Positions 15,445-23,132 of a stretch of 56,804 nt of DNA are shown one piece after another. Under the pieces are notes generated by a model. It did not search any database. It saw nothing but the letters and a program-made list of their open reading frames with translations, and was not told where the DNA came from. A program made the position numbers and the translations under genes. The stretch is from Paenarthrobacter sp. Z7-10 (GTDB lineage: Bacteria; Actinomycetota; Actinomycetes; Actinomycetales; Micrococcaceae). The stretch lies in contig NZ_JADPVH010000025.1 of assembly GCF_026932795.1 (NCBI RefSeq), forward strand, positions 1 to 56,804, read 5' to 3'. Position 1 is the stretch's first letter. Every line of letters starts with the position of its first letter.

Positions 15445-17094
15445 ATGAATTTGGCGTCGCGATGCCCCTCGAGCCCCGGACAACCGGCGCTCGCGCAAGC
15501 CTGGGCCGGTAAATTCCGAAACCCCGCCCGCGTAATGGCAATCGCAGCCACCAGCGCCCTGCTATTGGGCGCATTCGTTCCGGCTGCCGCGGCATCGGTG
15601 CCGACCACGTCCCAGCCCACGCGGACCTCCGCCCCTTTTGCCGGTATCTTTCCGGCCAGCCCCGCGCTTCCCAGCCCGGAGGACATCGCCGCAGCGCAGA
15701 AAAACGAGGCTTCCACCTCAGCCGAGGTGGCCAAAATCGAAGTATTGCTTGAGGGTGCCAACGAGAATCTGCAGGCCACGACCACAGCGTCAATGAGTGC
15801 CAACGATGCGTACACCGGTGCACTGGTCGCCGCCCAGGATCGCAGGTCCACCGCGGAAACGGCGGAATCCAAGGCCCAAGCCGCCGCTGCGGTGTACCTT
15901 AAGGCCAAAACCCAGGTCGGACAGCTTGCCGGCGATTTGTACCGGAACGGCGGAATGACCCCCACCGTGCAGTCGATGCTCAGCGGCGCATCCTCCACGG
16001 ATGCGCTGTACCAAGCTTCGACGCTGATGGCCATTGGCGAAAACCGGACGAGGACCTTCCAAAGCGCCAAATCGGCCGCCGCCACGGCACAGGCACTGCG
16101 TGCCCAAGCTGATCACGCACGAACAGCGGCCGACGACGCCGCCAAGGCCGCCGAGGAATCGAAGGTTCGGGCGGAGAACGCGAACGACGCGCAGAACGCA
16201 ATGGTAGCGAACAACGCCAAGCAACACACGGTATTGGTCGGACAGCTGGCCACGCTGCACCACACCACCGTCGCGCTGGAGAGCGTGCGTGTCACGGTAC
16301 TGCAGAAACAAAAGGATGACGCCCGGCTGGCCTCGATCATTGCGGCGTCGGCGGAGCAGTCTGTGCAAACTGCTGCGTCCCCGGCCGAGACCGGCAGCGC
16401 GTCGGGAAGCAACGCGCCGAGCAATCCAGCCAGCAGCGGCGACAATGCGGAGGCAACCGCAATGTCCGCGCTAACTCAGCCGTCACCTATTCCGGCACCG
16501 ACGCCAGCCAAACCGAAACCAATCCCTGCACCGGTGCAGCGGAAGCCGTCCCCGGCACCAGCTCCCGCACCTGCCCCAGTACCGGCTCCGGCACCTGCCC
16601 CAGTACCGGCTCCAGCCCCCGCTCCCGCCCCGGCGCCTGCACCAGCTCCTGCTCCCGCCCCAGCTCCTGCTCCCGCCCCGGCGCCTGCACCCGCACCCGC
16701 ACCAACACCGCCGTCGACTGGCTCTGGCATTAGTGGCATGGTGAAATACGCTCTTTCCAGGGTGGGGGGACCGTACGTTTGGGGCGGCAATGGACCGGTG
16801 GGCTTCGACTGCTCCGGTTTGGTCCAGCAGGCCTTTGCCTCGGTGGGCATCAGCGTCGCCCGCCAGGGATCTGACCAATTCCTGCAGGCGCCGGTGCGGG
16901 TGCCGCTGTCGCAGATGCGTTACGGCGACCTGCTGGTGTTCGATCAGCAGCCGAATGGACGCTTCAACCACATCGCCATTTACATCGGCAACAACAAGGT
17001 CGTGCAGGCGCTGAGCCCGGCGCAGGGCATCCAGGTTACTGATCTGTCCTGGATGGCCGGCATGTCGCTCTACCCCATGGCAGCCCGGTACTGA
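15445..17094 (+). CDS. Secreted NlpC/P60 peptidoglycan endopeptidase with coiled coil and Pro-Ala linker
   Basis: A 549-residue exported cell-wall hydrolase. Signal peptide: basic N-terminus, hydrophobic core (VMAIAATSALLLGAF), cleavage likely after AAA near residue 50. A long Ala-rich coiled-coil region (about 75-320) resembles the autoinhibitory coiled coil of RipA-like enzymes. It is followed by a Pro-Ala linker (about 348-424) and a C-terminal NlpC/P60 domain (about 430-549). Catalytic Cys456 lies in FDCSGLV and His509 in NHIAIYIG; the expected third polar residue follows. It likely cleaves D-Glu to diamino-acid bonds in stem peptides during cell separation. The ATG has GTGAGG 7 nt upstream. 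Monocistronic. Confidence 0.93.
   Translation: MNLASRCPSSPGQPALAQAWAGKFRNPARVMAIAATSALLLGAFVPAAAASVPTTSQPTRTSAPFAGIFPASPALPSPEDIAAAQKNEASTSAEVAKIEVLLEGANENLQATTTASMSANDAYTGALVAAQDRRSTAETAESKAQAAAAVYLKAKTQVGQLAGDLYRNGGMTPTVQSMLSGASSTDALYQASTLMAIGENRTRTFQSAKSAAATAQALRAQADHARTAADDAAKAAEESKVRAENANDAQNAMVANNAKQHTVLVGQLATLHHTTVALESVRVTVLQKQKDDARLASIIAASAEQSVQTAASPAETGSASGSNAPSNPASSGDNAEATAMSALTQPSPIPAPTPAKPKPIPAPVQRKPSPAPAPAPAPVPAPAPAPVPAPAPAPAPAPAPAPAPAPAPAPAPAPAPAPAPTPPSTGSGISGMVKYALSRVGGPYVWGGNGPVGFDCSGLVQQAFASVGISVARQGSDQFLQAPVRVPLSQMRYGDLLVFDQQPNGRFNHIAIYIGNNKVVQALSPAQGIQVTDLSWMAGMSLYPMAARY
16552..16713 (+). repeat. Pro-Ala low-complexity repeat within the hydrolase gene
   Basis: A nearly uninterrupted run of CCx-GCx dipeptide codons, with embedded longer near-repeats built on GCTCCTGCTCCCGCCCC and CCAGTACCGGCTCC units. 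It encodes a rigid, wall-spanning linker before the catalytic domain. Such tracts expand and contract readily. Confidence 0.9.
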
Positions 17095-17207
17095 ACCGAC
17101 GCCGCCACGCTGCTCCGACCCCTGCTGAACCGATCCCCGAGCCGCTGACCCGATCCCGCGGAATCGCACCGCGCCGCCGTCAGGCTGCATTTACTCCGCT
17201 GGACGCC

Positions 17208-18230
17208 CTAGACGCCCAACATCGGGCCGAAGGACGCCCGGTCTGCCAGCCGCGGATCGGGCCTATCCTGGACCACCATGACCGGGCCCTTGGCATGATG
17301 CAGCACCCCGTCCGTCGTCGAACCCAGCAGCATGCCGGCGAACCCGCCGCGGCCGCGGGTCCCCAACACCAGCAGCTCTGATGACTTCGTCGCGTCGATG
17401 AGCACCTCCACCGGCGATCCTTCGACCAGGTGCGCCTCGATGCTCAGTGACGGAAAGTGGCTGGACAGCCAAGCGCGACCGGCCTGCAGCTGCACCCGAA
17501 TTTCATGGAACAACGCGTCCCGGTCCAACGGAGCGGGTACCCAGGCCATGGACCCACTGTAGGGCGGAACCGCACAGATAACCTTCAGGGACCGGCCAGC
17601 CAGCACGGCCTGCTCGGCCGCCTTAAGTACGGCCAGTCGCGCCTGATCGGATCCGTCCACGCCAACCGTGATCTGGTTGAGCACCTCGGCAGTGGAGGGC
17701 CTGTCCTGACGGCCGGGAGCATGGGCGGTTTCGCCCAAACGGTCTGCGCAGCTCAACGGTACGGTGACGGTCGGACATTTGGCGTGCGCCGGCAGGGCAC
17801 TGCTGACCGAACCCAGCAGCCGGCCTACGAAGCCTCCCTTGCCGCGTGAGCCAAAGACCAGCAGCTCGGCCGTTTCGGACATGTCCAGCAGCACGCCAGC
17901 AGCATCGCCATTGAGCACCCGCGCGTCCAGTTCGACGTCGAAGTCTGCGACCTTCGCCGCTGCCTGCTGGAGGACCGCCTCCGCGCCTTCCCGAATGACG
18001 TCGTCGTCCACCGTGGCGTATCCGCCGTCCAGCCCGGAGGCGGCAAAGATGGGAACACTGTAGGCCGTTATCAGATGAAGCGGGCGACGACGCCGCAAGG
18101 CCTCGCGGGCCGCCCAGATCAGTGCGCAGTTTCCCTGATCGGAACCGTCCACGCCAACCGCGATTCCAGTCGGTGCCGGCAGCAGCTCCGGTTGATCCCC
18201 GGCGCCCATCCTGGCCCTTGATTCGGACAT
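17208..18230 (-). CDS. Tandem-domain universal stress protein
   Basis: A 340-residue protein of two UspA domains (about residues 22-165 and 178-328). Each starts with a G(I/V)xVGVDGS strand and ends in an ATP-binding loop of type GxxGxGG: FGSRGKGGFVGRLLGS in the first, LGTRGRGGFAGMLLGS in the second. It is therefore likely of the ATP-binding class. Actinobacterial tandem Usps are often induced in hypoxia or stationary phase. Start 18230 is preferred over the open frame to 18287 because AGAGGAGG precedes it. It is monocistronic and divergent from the next gene. Confidence 0.93.
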   Translation of the reverse strand: MSESRARMGAGDQPELLPAPTGIAVGVDGSDQGNCALIWAAREALRRRRPLHLITAYSVPIFAASGLDGGYATVDDDVIREGAEAVLQQAAAKVADFDVELDARVLNGDAAGVLLDMSETAELLVFGSRGKGGFVGRLLGSVSSALPAHAKCPTVTVPLSCADRLGETAHAPGRQDRPSTAEVLNQITVGVDGSDQARLAVLKAAEQAVLAGRSLKVICAVPPYSGSMAWVPAPLDRDALFHEIRVQLQAGRAWLSSHFPSLSIEAHLVEGSPVEVLIDATKSSELLVLGTRGRGGFAGMLLGSTTDGVLHHAKGPVMVVQDRPDPRLADRASFGPMLGV

Positions 18231-18638
18231 GGCGTGCCTCCTCTGTGCGCCCCGCTGCCCCGTTGCAGCGGTTCGGGCCGGAAACAACTGGCCCTACTGG
18301 TGACTATTCCCCGTTCATTATGCTCCGTCAAGTTTCACCCGGAGACAGCTCCACTGCGGCCCTGTTTCCGCTAAAACGGTCCCAACCCCGCGGATCGGGA
18401 CGCAGCCTCCGGCTATGGTGACGGCAGACTCCGTGAATGTTTATGCACAGAGTGAGGGTACTTCTATCCAGCGTGGGAAAAGTTATGTATTCTTCGAGCA
18501 ACCGCTGAACCGATAGGAGTCTGTCAGAACGCCAGTCGGTGATGCTCCGAGAACCCTTGGCCGTTGGCTTGCCTCTGCTCTGCTGAGCCATGTCGGGCGG
18601 AAACAACCGTGCCACTACCGATCCAGGAGGATCGATCC
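18231..18638. other. 408-nt divergent intergenic region
   Basis: Lies between the universal stress protein gene and the Rossmann-fold gene and should contain both promoters. Ribosome-binding sites are visible at each end (AGAGGAGG on the minus side, AGGAGG at 18626-18631 on the plus side). Relatively A/T-rich patches occur at 18430-18500. I cannot assign specific operators and see no credible gene. Confidence 0.5.
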
Positions 18639-19250
18639 ATGACGAGTGTGCCGTTAGCGCCGCAGCTGGCAGAGTCCACCACCACAGTGGTCATTGGATC
18701 GGGTTTTTCCGGTTTAGCCGTCGCCAGTGAACTGAGCCGGCAAGGCGTAGCGTCCATCGTGGTGGATGGGCTCGAACTTATGGGCGCAGCCCTGCCGCTG
18801 CGCCGCGTGGGGTTAGCCGAGCCGGGAGCGCTGAGCGAGCGCGGCGAGATTCTGCGGCTGCTGTGGCACTATGCGGAAACTCATCATGTTGATGTCCGCC
18901 GATCCACGCACGCCCTGGAGTTGCGGATGGCAGCGCCCCATCTGCCGGGAGCCCTGCCGCTGCCCAAGAAGTGGATCATCCGAACTGCCGAGGGCCTCCT
19001 GCTAGCTGACAATGTCGTTTTCACCCGGTGCGGCCAGAATCAGCTCCGCAGAATCCTGGCGTCGCTGGGCATCAAGATTGGGCGGGACGTTCCGAACGCC
19101 ATGCGCGCCCTTGGACTGTACCTGGTGGGTGTGGGCGATCTGATCAGTCCTACCACCCGGGAAATACTGCATCAGGCCAAGGCTGTCAGCAACGCCATTT
19201 CCGCCACGATTTCCGCAGCCGACATCCCGGAACTGACCGTGTTGGCCTGA
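18639..19250 (+). CDS. Orphan Rossmann-fold (FAD/NAD(P)-binding-like) protein
   Basis: A 203-residue protein. The N-terminal beta-alpha-beta dinucleotide motif GSGFSGLAVASEL (about residues 20-32) is of the FAD-dependent oxidoreductase type. A mid-region strand/helix follows (LLWHYAETHHVDVRRSTHALEL, then LLADNVVFTRCGQNQLRRILASLGI), but there is no second GxGxxG, no ATG/GD FAD motif and no redox CxxC. It is therefore much shorter than monooxygenases or thioredoxin reductases. It could be a truncated oxidoreductase that became a sensor or chaperone-like protein, or a stand-alone family. The ATG follows AGGAGG; the frame is open upstream to 18564. Confidence 0.7.
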   Translation: MTSVPLAPQLAESTTTVVIGSGFSGLAVASELSRQGVASIVVDGLELMGAALPLRRVGLAEPGALSERGEILRLLWHYAETHHVDVRRSTHALELRMAAPHLPGALPLPKKWIIRTAEGLLLADNVVFTRCGQNQLRRILASLGIKIGRDVPNAMRALGLYLVGVGDLISPTTREILHQAKAVSNAISATISAADIPELTVLA

Positions 19251-19314
19251 AACCGCCCTCGGTCACGCGTCCCCTCGGGCATTTTCCGGAACCTCCCCTG
19301 AAACCGCCCAGTGG

Positions 19315-20073
19315 TCAGCTGTCCTCCCGGCCATCATCAGTACCGTCCTCCGCCGCTTCCTCCCGGCTGTCTTCCCGTCCAAGCCGCCGCTTGGCAATGA
19401 AACCCAGGCCCGCCACAACGAGCACCAGCACAACAATGATCACGGCGATACCCCAAGGGAAACTGCCCGCCGACTGCGCAGCTGCGGGCGTGCCGGGCTG
19501 CAGCGGAGTCTGGGTTCCGGCCGCTGAACCACCGCTGGAACCACCCGTGGTGGTAAAGCTGAACGTCCCATCAACCGGGTGGCTGTCAGAAGAAACCAGG
19601 CGCCACAGCACTGTATATTTGCCGGCCGGAGCTCCGGCCATCACTTGCTGCGTCGCCACGTGGTCAACAACCTGCACCGGCCCCTCGGCCCAGTTGCGGC
19701 CATTGGCGTCATTGATTTGGATGGCCGAGCCGAGCGCACCAGGAGTGTTATTAAGCGTGATGCTGACCTTATCCGGCATATCCGCCACCGTTGATCCGTC
19801 GGCCGGGCTGGTGGATTCCGCCACATCATGGGCTGAGGCAGCCGGGGCAGCACCGAACAATGCGAGCAGTAGAACCGCCGCGGTGAGCACCACAGTGCTC
19901 AGCCGGCGCAGCGCGCGTTCCGAGGAAGGCAGGCCGCCAGATGTGCACGCAGCGCGCGGACGCCAGGAACCGGAAAAATCGACATCACGCCACGTGCGCC
20001 CGGTACTGTGCGAAGCGCAGCCGGTCGGTGAGACGCATTCTGTTCCGGTTACTGTCTGTTGCGCTGCTGTCAT
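19315..20073 (-). CDS. CopC-domain secreted, membrane-anchored copper-binding protein
   Basis: A 252-residue protein. The hydrophobic signal core (about 60-76) ends at AAPAASA, so the mature chain would begin with His82 (HDVAESTSPADGSTV), the N-terminal copper ligand of CopC proteins. A second ligand histidine lies in SSDSHPVDGTFSF. The CopC beta-sandwich ends near residue 180. A Gly/Ser linker, a TM helix (about 205-228) and an acidic tail follow, a YobA/CopC-like layout without a CopD domain. The first 58 residues before the signal core are unusually long; the true start may be an internal GTG, so the 5' end is uncertain. Confidence 0.82.
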   Translation of the reverse strand: MTAAQQTVTGTECVSPTGCASHSTGRTWRDVDFSGSWRPRAACTSGGLPSSERALRRLSTVVLTAAVLLLALFGAAPAASAHDVAESTSPADGSTVADMPDKVSITLNNTPGALGSAIQINDANGRNWAEGPVQVVDHVATQQVMAGAPAGKYTVLWRLVSSDSHPVDGTFSFTTTGGSSGGSAAGTQTPLQPGTPAAAQSAGSFPWGIAVIIVVLVLVVAGLGFIAKRRLGREDSREEAAEDGTDDGREDS

Positions 20074-20252
20074 GTTCGGCTTCCGCTCTTAGTGGATGGA
20101 GACCTCTGCCGGAGGGATACAGGGCTGTACCTCACGTTACGCCAAAGTGCCATCGGCCGACCGCGCTCCGGCCGGCCTGGGACGCCGGCCGACCGCACTA
20201 TTATTCTAAATAGTCATATCTTTTCTTCGCCTCTAGTGCTGGAGGGCATTCC

Positions 20253-21695
20253 ATGGCGTCTCAGGGCTCCGTTCTTGACCGTTATTTCCATATCACCGCC
20301 CGGGGATCCAATTTTTCCCGCGAGATCAGGGGAGGCTTCGCCACCTTCTTCGCGATGAGCTACATCGTTGTGCTGAACCCGCTGATCCTTTCGGGGGCTG
20401 ACTCCTCCGGTGGTGTGCTGGGACTGGAACGCGTTGCCGCCGCAACGGCACTTGTGGCAGGCATCCTGACCATACTGATGGGGGCCTGGGCCAAGCATCC
20501 CTTCGCCCTGGCGACCGGCCTTGGCGTCAATGCCTTTGTCGCAGTTACGGTCGCCACCCATCCAGGCCTTACTTGGCCGGACATGATGGGCTTGGTGATG
20601 ATTTCCGGAATTACGATGTTCATCCTCGTGCTGACCGGTTTTCGAACCGCCGTTTTCAAGGCCGTTCCCGATGGACTGAAAACCGCCATTGTGGTGGGCA
20701 TTGGGCTCTTTATTGCCCTGATCGGCCTCGTGAATGCCGGCTTCGTCCGTCGCATCCCGGATGCCTCCGGAACCACAGTGCCGGTGGGGCTTGGCTTCGA
20801 CGGCAAACTGCTGGGCTGGCCCACACTGGTTTTCGTCGTCGGCCTGGTCCTCACCATTGCGCTGGTGGTCCGCAAGGTCAAAGGCGCCATTTTGATAGGC
20901 ATCATCGCTGCCACCATCCTGGCCAACATCCTCGAACTCACCCTTCACATCGGACCAAGCTTTGATGGCAAGGTCTCCAACCCGGCAGGCTGGTCGCTGG
21001 TGGCCCCGGAACTTTCCAAGTGGTCCCTTCCCGACCTGAGCCTGATCGGCAAGTTCAATCTCTTCGGCTCGTTTGCCCACCTGGGCGCGCTGGCCGCGGT
21101 GCTGCTGGCGTTTGTGATCCTGCTCAGCATCTTCTTTGACGCCATGGGCACCATGGTGGGGCTCGCCGGCGAGGCTGGCACGCTGCAAAAGGACGGCACC
21201 ATCCCCAACGTCGACCGGGTGCTGCTCGTTGACGCCGCCGGTGCCATCATCGGCGGCGGAGCTTCCGTGTCCTCCAACCAGATCTACGTTGAATCCGGCG
21301 CCGGCATCGGAGAAGGCGCCCGCACCGGCTTGGCATCGGTGGTGACGGGGCTGTTGTTCCTGGTGGCCATGTTCGTCACCCCGCTGATTAAACTGGTCCC
21401 CTTCGAAGCGGTGGCACCGGCCCTCGTCGTCGTCGGCTTCCTGATGGTTTCCCAGGTCGGCAAGATCGATTGGGCCGACTGGGGCATCGCCCTTCCCGCG
21501 TTCCTGACCTTTACCCTGATGCCGTTTACTTACTCGATCGCCAACGGGCTGGGGGCCGGGTTCATCGCCTATGTCCTGATCCGCAGTTTTCAAGGCCGCG
21601 CCCGCGAAATACATCCACTGATGTGGGCGGTAGCGGCCGCGTTCCTGCTCTTCTTCGGCATTGGCCCCATTGAGCAGATCTTCGGAATCAGCTAG
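20253..21695 (+). CDS. NCS2 (AzgA-type) purine permease
   Basis: A 480-residue membrane transporter of the AzgA branch of the NCS2 family, which takes up adenine, guanine or hypoxanthine by proton symport. Typical motifs are RGGFATFFAMSYIVVLNPLIL in TM1, ATGLGVNAF in TM3, FDAMGTMVGLAGEAG and GASVSSNQIYVESGAGIGEGARTGL near TM10. About 12-13 hydrophobic segments span the whole length. The ATG has GGAGGG 6-7 nt upstream. Monocistronic; no purine-riboswitch-like structure is recognised in the 180-nt upstream gap. Confidence 0.92.
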   Translation: MASQGSVLDRYFHITARGSNFSREIRGGFATFFAMSYIVVLNPLILSGADSSGGVLGLERVAAATALVAGILTILMGAWAKHPFALATGLGVNAFVAVTVATHPGLTWPDMMGLVMISGITMFILVLTGFRTAVFKAVPDGLKTAIVVGIGLFIALIGLVNAGFVRRIPDASGTTVPVGLGFDGKLLGWPTLVFVVGLVLTIALVVRKVKGAILIGIIAATILANILELTLHIGPSFDGKVSNPAGWSLVAPELSKWSLPDLSLIGKFNLFGSFAHLGALAAVLLAFVILLSIFFDAMGTMVGLAGEAGTLQKDGTIPNVDRVLLVDAAGAIIGGGASVSSNQIYVESGAGIGEGARTGLASVVTGLLFLVAMFVTPLIKLVPFEAVAPALVVVGFLMVSQVGKIDWADWGIALPAFLTFTLMPFTYSIANGLGAGFIAYVLIRSFQGRAREIHPLMWAVAAAFLLFFGIGPIEQIFGIS

Positions 21696-21895
21696 CTTTC
21701 CGGCGCCGAAAACTTCGCATCCGAGACACCTTGCGAAACCCCACCTAGCTAGGCGGCGATACTCCGAGGGGTCCGGCGCGGTGTCCCGCCGGCCGAGCGG
21801 GGCCCGTTCTGCTCCCGCGGACGGGATCTGTCATGCCGGACAGCTCCTGGCCGCCCCGACTGGTTTAACCCTCGGCAATGCTGTGGAGTTGAAGA

Positions 21896-23044
21896 ATGGA
21901 TTTCCCTGCTTTGGACGTTGATGCTTTCGCGCACGCATGGACCGGAAGGAACGACGGCGACGGCGACGGACATCGCCGGTGGTGGCAGGCGGTGGAGCCT
22001 TGGCCCGGGACGCCGGAGACCGGTGCCGCCCGGCCTCCGCAGCCGGAGCGGCCGACCACGGAGCCGCCTCACGCCGAGCAACCTGCCTGCCCTGCCGTAA
22101 TTCTTGGATTCCGCAGCGATGAGGGCGTCAGGCGGAATCACGGACGCAGAGGTGCAGCCTCAGCCCCAGCGGAAATCCGGTCAGCCCTCGGCTCGCTGGC
22201 CTTCCACGCCAAGCGCCCGGTGTACGACGCCGGCGATATAGTCGTGGGCGTCGAACCGGATAACGGCCGCCACGCCGGGGGCGAACCAGACGGCGGCCAC
22301 GCGGGGGCCGAAGCGAACAGCGGCGACGACGCAGGGGTGGAACCGGAAAGCAGCGGTGTCGTCGGGGACGCGAAAGCCGGCGGTCCGGCCGGGGACGCGC
22401 TCGCGGCGGGCCAGCGGCGCGCCGGGGCCGCCATCACGGCACTGCTCGATGCCGGTGCCCTGCCAGTGGTGTTCGGGGGCGGGCATGAAACCGCCTTTGC
22501 CAGTTACCTCGGAGTATCCGCCTCGAAGCGCATCCGTGATGGCGCGCGGCTTGGTGTGCTCAACCTCGATGCGCACTTCGACCTCCGGAACGCGCCGGTT
22601 CCGAGCTCGGGGACGCCGTTCCTGCAGATGGCGCATGCCGAAGCCGCCGCCGGCCGCACGCTCAACTACGCCGTCGTCGGCATCAGCGAACCGAACAACA
22701 CCCGCGCGCTTTTCGATACCGCCGACCGGCTGGACGTGAAATATCTTCCGGACGAGGAGTGCACCGAAGATCGGACCCGGGAGTTCGTCGAGTCCTTCCT
22801 GGCCACGGTGGACGCGGTCTACCTGACCATTGACCTGGACGTAATGCCCGCCTCAGTGGCCCCCGGTGTCAGCGCGCCCGCCGCGTTCGGTGTTCCGCTG
22901 CCGGTCATCGTGGCCATCTGCGGCCAGGTTGCCGCCAGCGGCAAGCTGTTCCACGCCGACCTGGCCGAGCTGAATCCGGACTTCGATGTTGACTCCCGGA
23001 CAGCGATGGTGGCCGCCCGGCTGGTACACACACTGCTGCGCTGA
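21896..23044 (+). CDS. hutG: Formimidoylglutamase (HutG, ureohydrolase family)
   Basis: Hydrolyses N-formimidoyl-L-glutamate to glutamate and formamide, the last step of one histidine-degradation route; binuclear Mn enzyme. Metal ligands are visible in GGGHETAF (His about 197), NLDAHFDLR (Asp-x-His-x-x-x-Asp near 229) and TIDLDVMPASVAPG (Asp-x-Asp near 306). At 382 residues it is longer than the usual ~310-330. Two low-complexity insertions explain this: Pro/Glu-rich at about 39-63 and Gly/Asp/Glu/Ala-rich at about 119-168. GGAG precedes the ATG. It is convergent with hutH. Confidence 0.92.
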   Translation: MDFPALDVDAFAHAWTGRNDGDGDGHRRWWQAVEPWPGTPETGAARPPQPERPTTEPPHAEQPACPAVILGFRSDEGVRRNHGRRGAASAPAEIRSALGSLAFHAKRPVYDAGDIVVGVEPDNGRHAGGEPDGGHAGAEANSGDDAGVEPESSGVVGDAKAGGPAGDALAAGQRRAGAAITALLDAGALPVVFGGGHETAFASYLGVSASKRIRDGARLGVLNLDAHFDLRNAPVPSSGTPFLQMAHAEAAAGRTLNYAVVGISEPNNTRALFDTADRLDVKYLPDEECTEDRTREFVESFLATVDAVYLTIDLDVMPASVAPGVSAPAAFGVPLPVIVAICGQVAASGKLFHADLAELNPDFDVDSRTAMVAARLVHTLLR

Positions 23045-23132
23045 GTTCCGCTGGAAGGTGGACCTCGCTCAGGCGCGCCCTGCCGGCGGTCGCGCCGGCC
23101 GAGCGGAACGGCCACTTCCAGCTGCCGGTTGG

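Noticed and set aside
15248-15823. Minus-strand frame overlapping the 5' part of the NlpC/P60 gene
   Set aside because: Mostly antisense to a clear coding region; no RBS or domain.
16552-16713. Repeat array considered as CRISPR
   Set aside because: It is an in-frame Pro-Ala coding repeat without spacers; no cas genes in the window.
20074-20252. Possible purine riboswitch before the NCS2 permease
   Set aside because: No TATA-flanked three-way-junction core of the purine aptamer can be seen; only a good ribosome-binding site.
20214-21614. 466-codon open frame antisense to the purine permease gene
   Set aside because: Composition (His/Gln/Asp/Gly-rich, no domains) is that of an antisense shadow; the plus strand encodes a clear NCS2 transporter.
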